Part shown: piece by piece, positions 34,707 to 42,227 of the stretch
How the letters are laid out: every line of letters starts with the position of its first letter
Position numbering within the stretch: the first letter of the stretch is position 1
Source: an uncultured Eubacteriales bacterium
Lineage (GTDB): Bacteria; Bacillota; Clostridia; Christensenellales; CAG-138
Direction of reading: 5' to 3'
NCBI GenBank assembly: GCA_902801845.1
Contig: CADCJW010000007.1
Coordinates: 1-64,000 of the forward strand
Length of the DNA stretch: 64,000 bases
Position numbers and translations under genes: made by a program
Notes under the pieces: model-generated
The model's database searches: none
The model's input: only the letters and a program-made list of their open reading frames with translations
What the model was told of the DNA's origin: nothing

Positions 34707-34841
34707 GCAGCTTTTCTTGAAAGAAAAGCTGCCCAAAAGAACTTTAAGGAGGGATATTGCTTTTGGTACGAAAGCCGTATCCCTTCTTGCATTTCTCTTT
34801 TTCCGCCGCTTTTTCTCTTTAGCCCAAAGAGAAAAAGCGGC
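34707..34841. repeat. composite three-hairpin repeat, copy 4
   Basis: This is the clearest copy. The first hairpin, GCAGCTTTTCTT (34707-34718) with AAGAAAAGCTGC (34721-34732), is followed by CCAAAAGAACTTT. The middle hairpin is GGGATA (34751-34756) with TATCCC (34778-34783). The third hairpin is a perfect 16-bp stem (34805-34820 with 34826-34841) followed by AAAAAAAGA. All stems are perfect although the outer base pairs differ from those in other copies. Confidence 0.85.
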
Positions 34842-34860
34842 AAAAAAAGACACAGCAAAA

Positions 34861-34888
34861 TGAACCTTTGGCGTATTCCCTTCGTCTA
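34861..34888 (+). promoter_or_regulatory. ECF-type promoter upstream of the sigma-fusion gene
   Basis: TGAACCTTT (from 34861) and CGTCTA (34883-34888) are spaced by 16 bases after AACC. The AAC/CGTC pair is typical of promoters read by extracytoplasmic-function sigma factors, which suggests autoregulation of the gene that follows. Confidence 0.6.
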
Positions 34889-34921
34889 TTAGGGTGAACA
34901 TGCGGAAAGGAGGTGCGCGGC

Positions 34922-36202
34922 ATGGACGAGTTTGAAAGATTGCTCAGCGAAAACCGGCTGGGCGTGGAACGGTTCGTCAAGTTCCATGTCAGCGGCCCGG
35001 ACGCGGAGGACATCCTGCAGGAGACGTATTTGGCCGCCTACCAGGCGTTCCCCCGGCTGAAGGATCCGGCCGCCTTCCGTCCCTGGCTCATCAGCATCGC
35101 CCGGAACAAGTGGCGGGACTGGTACCGGGCCCAGAGCCGCCGCCTGGACACGCCCGTGGAGGAGCTGCCCGAGGTGCCCGCGGAAACCGAGCCGGACACC
35201 GCCGTGGAGGAGACCCTGGCCCGGCTCAGCGACCGAGACGCCCGGATGCTGCGGCTGTTCTATCTGGAGGAGCTCCCCCAGCGGGAGATCGCCCGGCAGC
35301 TCAGCATCCCCGAGGGCACGGTGAAGAGCCGCCTGAGCGCCGCCCGCAACCGGTTCCGCGCCGCATACACCTATCCGCCGAAAGGAGAGAATACTATGAA
35401 GAAACTACCGCTGTTTTTGCCGCCCTATTCCGTCCGCTGGACGAAGGAACCCCCCTTCCCCGTGGTGTGGGAGGAGATGATGGGCTGGGGCATCGTCCCC
35501 AAGCTGGGCGAGACTTTGATCTGGGGCATGTATGATCTGCCCAGCCGGAAGCTGGACGTAGCCTACGACATGGCCGTCACCGGCAAAGCCAAGGTCCACG
35601 GCCTGGAGGGCGTGAGCTTCACGGCCCGGGTCATCGAGCCTAAGCCGGAACTAAAGGAAGGCGATCTTATGATCGAGCCCGTGACCTGCTCCGGCGCGCC
35701 CCAGGCGGAATGGACCTTCGTGGGCCAGCTGAAGGACGGGTACACCCGCTTCCTCTCCGCCGAACGGATGGAGGACGGGGTCCGCACTCTGACCACCTTT
35801 TTGGACGGGGACGAGTTCATGGCCAACTGGGGCTTCGGCGAGGACAACCGGGGCAACAGCATCCATCCCACGGCCCAGGGGCTCATCGTTCGGGACGACA
35901 CCGCCTATTCCGCTTCAAAGGAGGGCGTGCTGGACGTGGTGGGCCGCTGCGAGCTGACGCTGGACGGGCGGACCACGGACTGCATCGCCGTCATGGACCT
36001 GAGCGCCTATGTGGAGGGGGTCGCTTCCCTGCAGTTCATCGACCGGGACGGCCGGACCCTGCTCTGGCAGCGGTACAACCGGGACGATTGGGCGCTGGAT
36101 CGGTACAAAAAGCGCTGGTCCGAGCTGCTGCCGGGGAACGACAGGATCACCGTCAACGGCGTGACCTATGTGCATTGGTACGACTGCCTGTACCTGCGGT
36201 AA
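34922..36202 (+). CDS. ECF sigma factor fused to a C-terminal domain of unknown function
   Basis: This is a 426-residue fusion. Residues 1-75 are sigma region 2 (DILQETYLAAYQAFPRL, FRPWLISIARNKWRDW). Residues about 95-150 are region 4 with the helix-turn-helix LPQREIARQLSIPEGTVKSR. From residue 159 a soluble domain of about 268 residues begins MKKLPLFLPPYSVRW, with several Trp and beta-rich segments. I do not recognise this domain. A strong ribosome site and in-frame ATG (35396) precede it, so it may also be made alone. The start at 34922 follows AAGGAGGT. An ECF-like promoter suggests autoregulation. No anti-sigma gene is adjacent. Confidence 0.88.
   Translation: MDEFERLLSENRLGVERFVKFHVSGPDAEDILQETYLAAYQAFPRLKDPAAFRPWLISIARNKWRDWYRAQSRRLDTPVEELPEVPAETEPDTAVEETLARLSDRDARMLRLFYLEELPQREIARQLSIPEGTVKSRLSAARNRFRAAYTYPPKGENTMKKLPLFLPPYSVRWTKEPPFPVVWEEMMGWGIVPKLGETLIWGMYDLPSRKLDVAYDMAVTGKAKVHGLEGVSFTARVIEPKPELKEGDLMIEPVTCSGAPQAEWTFVGQLKDGYTRFLSAERMEDGVRTLTTFLDGDEFMANWGFGEDNRGNSIHPTAQGLIVRDDTAYSASKEGVLDVVGRCELTLDGRTTDCIAVMDLSAYVEGVASLQFIDRDGRTLLWQRYNRDDWALDRYKKRWSELLPGNDRITVNGVTYVHWYDCLYLR
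35382..35398 (+). promoter_or_regulatory. internal ribosome binding site and in-frame ATG
   Basis: AAGGAG at 35382-35387 lies eight bases before an in-frame ATG (35396) at the junction between the sigma part and the C-terminal domain. It looks like the ordinary start region of a downstream gene whose upstream stop codon has been lost. Confidence 0.75.
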
Positions 36203-36213
36203 GGGAAATACAT

Positions 36214-36240
36214 AAAAAGGAAGGGGAGCCCTTCCTTTTT
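36214..36240 (+). terminator. terminator after the sigma-fusion gene
   Basis: A 12-bp perfect stem (36214-36225 with 36229-36240) has A-rich and T-rich flanks, so it can work in both directions. It lies 12 bases after the stop. Confidence 0.9.
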
Positions 36241-36252
36241 GTTGCTCGCGGT

Positions 36253-36281
36253 TTGACAAACGCCATCACATATGGGATAAT
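36253..36281 (+). promoter_or_regulatory. promoter of the large membrane protein gene
   Basis: TTGACA (36253-36258), a 17-base spacer, and GATAAT (36276-36281) form a near-consensus vegetative promoter directly after the terminator. Confidence 0.85.
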
Positions 36282-36297
36282 ATTACATTATAAGTAT

Positions 36298-38430
36298 ATG
36301 AAAAAAACACAAGAGTATCGTTTTATGGGCAAAAGAGCAAAGAGCACATCTCCAGCAGCGCCGGCGCTTAAGAAAACAAGACTGCAAAGGGAATCAACCG
36401 ATAAAAAACGGACCCCCTTCATGTGGACGTTGCTGCTGTTCGGCGCTGCATTTCTGGTCCATGTCGTTCTGAACATGGCGGTCAACAAGGCGCCAAAGGT
36501 CGTTATTGATGAGGGGTTATATACGAATATCACGAGATCTATTTTGTGGGATGGAGAACTGGCGTTTCGTGGGCAGCCCATCAACTATCCATACCTGCTG
36601 TATTCGTTCCTGCTCGTTCCCGTCTATTGGCTGAATCGAATCTGCGGCGGGGATGTCTATCGCTATGTGCAGGTGTTCAACACCATTTTGGTGACCTCCT
36701 CGGTGATACCGGCTTATCTTTTCGCTCGAGATTTCACCAAGGACGACAAAAAGGCGCTATGGACGGCCATCTTGGTTTCATTGATGCCGGATATGCTCAT
36801 GGGCGGATATGAAATGACAGAGTGTTTGATCTGGCCGCTTGCTCTGTGGATGATCTTCTTCGGCTATCGCTGCTTTACGGGACAACGCCTTTGGGATGGC
36901 CTGCTTACGGCACTGTTTGCCGGGCTGATGTTTGCATGCAAGCCCGGCGCGATCGCCATGGGTGCTGTGCTTTTGACGGGCAATTTTATTCTGTCCGTGA
37001 AACGAAAGAAAAATGTTCTGTGTACCGTACTATCCATACTGATGCTCGCGCTCATCGTTGCCGTGGTGTACGGCGTTTTTTTGCTGCTGTTCGACGGTGG
37101 GGATTCGCTTCTTGGGTTGTATGAGAAGCAGACATCGGAATGGAAACAGGCGGACCTTTGGGTGGCGATCGAAGCGTTTTTCCTGACGATCTTTCTGTTT
37201 GTGTTCGCTTGTGGAGGCTTCTTTGCCCTGTTTCCGTATACCCATTTGCAAGAATATGACCGTGTAAAACGGACGTATATGATAGTCGCAGCGATCGGCG
37301 TTATGGCGGCGATCGCCGGAACAGCAGTATTTGTAGTACCGTACAAATGGACTGGTGAGCTAGGGCAGCTGCCATTGCATCTGCGTTATTGTGCCATGTA
37401 TATTCCGCTGATGTACGTGTTTACTGTCGATCTTGAGTCTTGCAGCAGGAAAAGCAAAGCATATATCATTGCATTGATCGTGTTTATCGTTCTTTCGATC
37501 TTTCCCGGTGCACGTGCGGGATTCGTTTCAGGAAAAACGAATACTGTTGATTCGCTGGCATTGAATGCGTTTGCTTCTTCGCACAATATGCAAGGTGCTG
37601 CCACAGGATGGATGACAACGATCTATGTCGTCATGTTTTCGTTGGTCTTTCTTATGCATGCCCTCGGGCAGAAGACATCATCGAATATAAAGAATGGGTC
37701 GCTCATCCGAATCGGGAATGTGTTTTTTGTTCTGCTTTTGCTGGTCAATGCAATTTGCGCACATATCAATGCGAACATTTATATCGATCCGACTATTTCC
37801 GCAGATGCGGCCGAGGTCAATCGTATGATCGGAAGCGAACGTTGCCTCGGCATCACCCAGAGATACTATAGCGATATCTATTCCTATTGGCTGGACGGCA
37901 GACTAAATGTTCCGATGCAACAGGTTACGAGCGATCAGATGTTCTTACAGATGGAAAAAACAGATGGTATGTATTTGCCGTTTATCCCTGTGGAACAATC
38001 GCCCAACGTGAACAATCACCTAACGCCAGATACAGATACGTTTGTGCTGGGCATGACGATCGCCGAGCATCTTGAATTGAGCGAGAGCGTGCTGTCGGCT
38101 GAGAAAACCGAACATGGCCATTTCACGGTGGTCAAGATCAATCCGCAGGATCGTTGGGTGGACACCATGATGTATGGCCTGGATGATAACAGTCTGTATC
38201 CGGATGTGAAGGGATACATCCATATCTTTGATGACGACAGGAATCTGGATGGAGTATTGCACCTCACGATCACTGCCTCAGGAAAGGGGAATCTGTGCAT
38301 CGGTGACCAGCGGATAGCGCTTTCCGAGCAGAAGCAGGCCTACGAATGTGTTGTATCATATTCGAAAATGATTCCGGTGACTGCCGAGGAGGGAACCGTA
38401 CAGATATACACCTATTCTACTCAAAAGTGA
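36298..38430 (+). CDS. large multi-spanning membrane protein, GT39-like
   Basis: This 710-residue protein has a basic N-terminal tail, about 12 membrane helices to residue 500 and a soluble C-terminal domain of about 200 residues. The first loop DEGLYTNITRSILWDGELAF resembles the acidic loop of GT-C sugar transferases, a possible role in envelope glycan assembly; the donor is unknown. Base composition is clearly more AT-rich and codons more relaxed than in the neighbours, suggesting transfer. The start is uncertain: 36298 has almost no leader or ribosome site, and 36325 is an alternative. Confidence 0.75.
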   Translation: MKKTQEYRFMGKRAKSTSPAAPALKKTRLQRESTDKKRTPFMWTLLLFGAAFLVHVVLNMAVNKAPKVVIDEGLYTNITRSILWDGELAFRGQPINYPYLLYSFLLVPVYWLNRICGGDVYRYVQVFNTILVTSSVIPAYLFARDFTKDDKKALWTAILVSLMPDMLMGGYEMTECLIWPLALWMIFFGYRCFTGQRLWDGLLTALFAGLMFACKPGAIAMGAVLLTGNFILSVKRKKNVLCTVLSILMLALIVAVVYGVFLLLFDGGDSLLGLYEKQTSEWKQADLWVAIEAFFLTIFLFVFACGGFFALFPYTHLQEYDRVKRTYMIVAAIGVMAAIAGTAVFVVPYKWTGELGQLPLHLRYCAMYIPLMYVFTVDLESCSRKSKAYIIALIVFIVLSIFPGARAGFVSGKTNTVDSLALNAFASSHNMQGAATGWMTTIYVVMFSLVFLMHALGQKTSSNIKNGSLIRIGNVFFVLLLLVNAICAHINANIYIDPTISADAAEVNRMIGSERCLGITQRYYSDIYSYWLDGRLNVPMQQVTSDQMFLQMEKTDGMYLPFIPVEQSPNVNNHLTPDTDTFVLGMTIAEHLELSESVLSAEKTEHGHFTVVKINPQDRWVDTMMYGLDDNSLYPDVKGYIHIFDDDRNLDGVLHLTITASGKGNLCIGDQRIALSEQKQAYECVVSYSKMIPVTAEEGTVQIYTYSTQK

Positions 38431-38465
38431 TGACTTGCATAGTTCGTGCATGCGAGCTTCTTTTT

Positions 38466-38493
38466 GAGGGGCGACGAGTCGTCCCTCTTTTTT
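38466..38493 (+). terminator. terminator of the large membrane protein gene
   Basis: A 10-bp stem with one G-T pair (GAGGGGCGAC with GTCGTCCCTC... from 38466) is followed by six Ts ending at 38493. Confidence 0.85.
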
Positions 38494-38494
38494 G

Positions 38495-38522
38495 TTGACA
38501 ATGGCGGAAAAACCAGTATAAT
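38495..38522 (+). promoter_or_regulatory. promoter of the Lrp/aminotransferase operon
   Basis: Consensus TTGACA (38495-38500) and consensus TATAAT (38517-38522) are 16 bases apart. It is the best-matching promoter in the window. Confidence 0.88.
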
Positions 38523-38567
38523 CGTATACAATACACCATAACGGCGCAGACCGGAAAGGGGAGACGC

Positions 38568-39059
38568 ATGGATAAGACGGATATGGCTTTGCTGGAACTT
38601 TTGGAGGAGGACGCCCGGCGGACGCCCAAACAGGTGGGCGTGCTGCTGGGTCTGTCGGAAGCGGAAGCGAAGGCCCGGATCGAGGGCCTGGAGGCGACGG
38701 GCGTCATCCGCGGCTATACGGCCCTTGTGGACCGGGAGCAGATGGACGAGGAGACCATCAGCGCCCTCATCGAGGTGAAGGTCCAGCCGGAACGGAACCG
38801 GGGCTTCGACGCCATCGCCGAACAGCTGTACCGTTTCGACGAGGTGAAGGCTTGCTACCTCATGTCCGGCGCTTACGACCTCATGCTCATCGTAGAGGGA
38901 AAGAACATCCGGGCCGTATCCCGGTTCGTTTCGGAGCGGCTCAGCATCCTGGACAACGTGCAGAGCTGCGCCACCCACTTCATCCTGAAACGCTACAAGT
39001 CCGACGGCGTGATCTTCGAGAAGCAGCCTGAGGATCGGCGCATGGTGGTGAGCCCATGA
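38568..39059 (+). CDS. Lrp/AsnC-family transcriptional regulator
   Basis: This 163-residue protein has an N-terminal helix-turn-helix (MDKTDMALLELLEEDARRTP, then GLSEAEAKARIEGLEATGVIRGY) and a RAM ligand-binding domain (about 75-150: IEVKVQPERNRGFDAIAE and YLMSGAYDLMLIVEG). Members sense amino acids. Its stop overlaps the start of the aminotransferase (ATGA), so it probably regulates amino acid use together with that enzyme. Confidence 0.93.
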   Translation: MDKTDMALLELLEEDARRTPKQVGVLLGLSEAEAKARIEGLEATGVIRGYTALVDREQMDEETISALIEVKVQPERNRGFDAIAEQLYRFDEVKACYLMSGAYDLMLIVEGKNIRAVSRFVSERLSILDNVQSCATHFILKRYKSDGVIFEKQPEDRRMVVSP

Positions 39060-40231
39060 ACATCGACACCCTGATCTCCCAGCGGGCAAAGGCCATCCAG
39101 CCCTCCCCCATTCGGCGGTTCTTCGATCTGGCCAACGCCATGGAGGGGACCATCTCCCTGGGCATCGGCGAACCGGACTTCGTCACGCCCTGGCATATCC
39201 GGGACGCGGCCATGGCCTCCCTTCGGGCCGGTGAGACCGCCTACACCCCCAACGCGGGCACCCTGCAGCTCAGGCAGGCCATCGCCGATTATCTGTATGC
39301 CCGGTTTGGATTGGAATACGACCCCAAAACGGAGATATTCGTCACCGTGGGTGCGTCTGAAGCCATCGACCTGGCTCTGCGGGTGCTGGTGGATCCCGGG
39401 GACGAGGTGCTCATCCCCGATCCCAGCTACATCTCCTACAGCCCCGGCGCCCTGCTGGCGGGGGGCAAAAGTGTGCTGCTGCCTACCTATGCGGAGGACG
39501 GGTTCGCCCTTCGGGGGGACGTGCTCCGGGCGGCCATCACGCCCCGGACCAAGGCCCTGGTGCTGCCCTATCCCAACAATCCCACCGGCGGGATCATGAC
39601 CCGGCCCCAACTGGAGGAGCTGGCGGCGGTGCTGGAAGGAACGAACGTGCCCGTGATCGCCGACGAGATATACGGGGAGCTGACCTATTCCGGGGACCAT
39701 GCGTCCCTGGCCCAGATCCCGGGCATGAAGGAGCGGACCATCCTGATTTCCGGCTTTTCCAAGGCCTTCGCCATGACCGGCTGGCGGCTGGGGTTCGTGG
39801 CCGCGGATCGGCGGTTTGTCAGCCAGATGCTGAAGGTCCATCAGTACGTGATCATGTGCGCCTCCACCATGAGCCAGGCAGCGGCTGCCGAGGCGCTGAA
39901 CGGCCTTCTAAGAGGAGAGTTCGACGACGTGGAAAAGATGCGCCGGGCCTACGACCAGCGGCGGCGGTATATCTTCGACCGGCTGAACGGCATGGGGCTG
40001 AAGTGCTTCGAGCCCCGGGGCGCCTTCTATATCTTTCCGGACATCACCTGCACCGGCCTCACCAGCGAGCAGTTCGCCGAATCCCTGCTGCGGGAGGAAC
40101 GGGTGGCCGTGGTGCCGGGGAACGCCTTCGGCAGCCGGGGCGAGGGATTCGTGCGCTGCTCCTACGCAGCCAGCCTGAAGAACATCGAGGCGGCCATGGA
40201 TCGGATGGAGCGATTTGTCAGCAGGAAATGA
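39056..40231 (+). CDS. class I/II PLP-dependent aminotransferase
   Basis: This 391-residue fold-type I aminotransferase has the start MNIDTLISQRAKAIQPSPIR, the cofactor-binding SEAIDLALRVLVDPGDEV and NNPTGGIM motifs, and the Schiff-base lysine in SGFSKAFAMTGWRLGF near residue 240. It resembles aspartate/aromatic aminotransferases (PatA/AspC group), but the amino acid preference is not readable. Translation is coupled to the Lrp gene. A sugar isomerase-like gene follows 23 bases later. Confidence 0.93.
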   Translation: MNIDTLISQRAKAIQPSPIRRFFDLANAMEGTISLGIGEPDFVTPWHIRDAAMASLRAGETAYTPNAGTLQLRQAIADYLYARFGLEYDPKTEIFVTVGASEAIDLALRVLVDPGDEVLIPDPSYISYSPGALLAGGKSVLLPTYAEDGFALRGDVLRAAITPRTKALVLPYPNNPTGGIMTRPQLEELAAVLEGTNVPVIADEIYGELTYSGDHASLAQIPGMKERTILISGFSKAFAMTGWRLGFVAADRRFVSQMLKVHQYVIMCASTMSQAAAAEALNGLLRGEFDDVEKMRRAYDQRRRYIFDRLNGMGLKCFEPRGAFYIFPDITCTGLTSEQFAESLLREERVAVVPGNAFGSRGEGFVRCSYAASLKNIEAAMDRMERFVSRK

Positions 40232-40254
40232 TCGAACGCAAGGAGAATATGAAC

Positions 40255-40938
40255 ATGAAGCGATCCGAGATCAATCGAGCCCTCAAAGAGATGGAAGCCA
40301 TGTGCGAGAAGGAGCATTGCTATCTGCCGCCCTTCTGCCATTTTACACCGGAGGAGTGGCAAACGAAGGGCCACGAGTACGACGAGGTCCGGGATTGCCA
40401 GCTGGGCTGGGACATCACGGATTACGGCAAGGGCGATTTCGACAAGCTGGGGTTGAGCCTCATCACCATCCGCAACGGCAACAGGGCCATGGCCGACAGG
40501 TATCCCAAGGTCTACGCCGAAAAGCTGTTGTACCTGAAGGAGGGCCAGTATTCCCCCAACCATTTCCATTGGTTCAAGACCGAGGACATCATCCACCGGG
40601 GCGGCGGCGTGTGCCTCATCCGGGTCTACAATTCCCTGCCCGATGAGAGCATCGACTACGAGAATCCGGTGACCGTCAGCTGCGACGGCCGCCGGTTCAC
40701 CGTCCCCGCGGGCACCCTCATCCGGCTGACGCCGGGGGAGAGCATTCACGTCCATCGGGGCCTCTACCACGATTTTCAGGTGGAGCCTGGCACCGGTCCG
40801 GTGCTGCTGGGCGAGGTCAGCCAAACCAACGACGACGAGCACGACAACCGCTTCGAGCCGCCCATGGGCCGCTTCCCCGCCATCGAGGAGGACGAGCCGC
40901 CCTACCGGCTCCTCTGCGGCGAGTACCCGAGGGCATAG
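40255..40938 (+). CDS. D-lyxose/D-mannose isomerase-like cupin protein
   Basis: This 227-residue protein matches the D-lyxose isomerase (YdaE-type) cupin family. Visible are the YLKEGQYSPNHFHWFKTEDI metal site with two His and a Glu, the VPAGTLIRLTPGESIHVHRG strand with further His, and the GEVSQTNDDEHDNRF segment. It probably interconverts lyxose/xylulose or mannose/fructose. ATG 40255 lies nine bases after AAGGAG; in-frame ATGs at 40228 and 40249 are alternatives. Its place in an amino acid operon is odd. A terminator follows. Confidence 0.88.
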   Translation: MKRSEINRALKEMEAMCEKEHCYLPPFCHFTPEEWQTKGHEYDEVRDCQLGWDITDYGKGDFDKLGLSLITIRNGNRAMADRYPKVYAEKLLYLKEGQYSPNHFHWFKTEDIIHRGGGVCLIRVYNSLPDESIDYENPVTVSCDGRRFTVPAGTLIRLTPGESIHVHRGLYHDFQVEPGTGPVLLGEVSQTNDDEHDNRFEPPMGRFPAIEEDEPPYRLLCGEYPRA

Positions 40939-40951
40939 AAGAGAAGAAAAG

Positions 40952-40981
40952 AAAGGGATAGGTTTGAAAACCTATCCCTTT
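40952..40981. terminator. bidirectional terminator
   Basis: AAAGGGATAGGTT pairs with AACCTATCCCTTT around a short A-rich loop (40952-40981). It ends the plus-strand operon and faces the convergent lipoprotein gene. Confidence 0.88.
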
Positions 40982-41010
40982 GTTGTTTGCGCTTTTTTCG
41001 ACTTTTCTGC

Positions 41011-42045
41011 TTATCCCTCCGGCGCGTTCAAAGCCGCCTCGGGGATCACGATGGGGTCGATGCTGTCGAACTTGGACAACGTCAGCTCCAGCGTGGCGGA
41101 GGGGACGTCCAGCCCGATCTCCATGTCTTCCAGATCCTGTCCGGCCAGGCTCTGCTGCAGGACGGTCTCCACCAGGCTCTTCATCGCTTCAGTCATGTCC
41201 ATGGAATAGCGGACGGGCAGGCCGCTCTCCTCCTCGACCATCACGGTGTAGTTGATATCGCCCAGATTTTCCAGCACTTCCGCCGGCAGATCCTCGTTCA
41301 TGGCTTCGGTCAGCTCCTCGGCGGCGCCGGTGCTTTCCAGCACCTCCTGCAGGTGTTTCCCTTCCACTTTGCCGGCATAGACCGTCACCGACTTGCCGTC
41401 CACCACATCCGTACCGACCCGCTTTAGATCGGCTGGGCCCATGTCAAGGAGCTGTCCAAAGGATTCGGTGGGATCCTGGGGCAGCTGGAACCCTTCGCCG
41501 CCCTTTTGCCTGGCCCTTGTCCAGGTGGCGCCGCCGTCCAGGGAGCTGTACAGCACCGTGGCGCCGTCCTCCTGGGCCCCGTAGAGCAGGGCGTCCATGT
41601 TCTCCCCCATGGCGGAGAGGGATATGGCGGTCATGACCAGATAGGGCTCCCTGGACATGTCCGTGCGCCCGGTCATGGTGATGTTCATGGGCAGGCGCTG
41701 CTTCACCTCGCCCATGGAGATGACCATCTCCACCTCCATGGCAAGATCCATGTCCATATGCATGCTCTTTACCTGGATCAGCTTGTTCATGGCGTCAGCG
41801 ACGGCCACCTCTGCCGGGATCTCCGTAGGGGCCGGCGTGTCCGTCGGCACGGGCGTGGGCGTGGGAGCCGGCGTGTCCGTGGGGACCGGCGTGGGCTCTT
41901 CCGTGGCCACGGGCTCAGCCGTAGGCTCTGCGGTGAGCGCTTTTTCGGCGGTTTTTGACGCCTCCGTCCTTTCCATGGGAATGCTCACGCAGGCCGTCAT
42001 GCCCAGCAACAGCAGCGCGAGGCAAACGGAAACGATCTTTTTCAT
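41011..42045 (-). CDS. lipoprotein with Thr-Pro-rich stalk (LppX/DUF6612-like)
   Basis: This 344-residue lipoprotein has a signal peptide MKKIVSVCLALLLLGMTAC with the lipobox cysteine at residue 19. A Thr/Pro/Glu stalk (about 35-75) follows, then a beta-rich domain containing MNKLIQVKSMHMDMDLAMEV and YGAQEDGATVLYSSLDGG. The globular part resembles DUF6612/LppX-like lipid- or ligand-binding folds; function unknown. ATG 42045 has AAGGAG seven bases upstream, and the longer reading upstream lacks a signal sequence. It is the last minus-strand gene before a convergent junction. Confidence 0.85.
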   Translation of the reverse strand: MKKIVSVCLALLLLGMTACVSIPMERTEASKTAEKALTAEPTAEPVATEEPTPVPTDTPAPTPTPVPTDTPAPTEIPAEVAVADAMNKLIQVKSMHMDMDLAMEVEMVISMGEVKQRLPMNITMTGRTDMSREPYLVMTAISLSAMGENMDALLYGAQEDGATVLYSSLDGGATWTRARQKGGEGFQLPQDPTESFGQLLDMGPADLKRVGTDVVDGKSVTVYAGKVEGKHLQEVLESTGAAEELTEAMNEDLPAEVLENLGDINYTVMVEEESGLPVRYSMDMTEAMKSLVETVLQQSLAGQDLEDMEIGLDVPSATLELTLSKFDSIDPIVIPEAALNAPEG

Positions 42046-42185
42046 AGGTTTCTCCTTTATATGCAAAATACCGGGCGCTTCCACCCATATCACGAGTATG
42101 GCACGGCCCAGGGCCGCTGTCAAGGCGGACGCCCCTGGAAAAAGCTCCCACGGCTTGGCCCGTGGACCGGCTCTGCGGCGAGCAA

Positions 42186-42213
42186 ACAAAAAGGGCCGCC
42201 ATTTTGGCGGCCC
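42186..42213 (-). terminator. terminator of the SH3-domain gene
   Basis: GGGCCGCC (42193-42200) pairs with GGCGGCCC (42206-42213) around a 5-base loop. The minus strand continues into TTTTTGTTT. Confidence 0.9.
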
Positions 42214-42227
42214 GACATATTAGGCTC

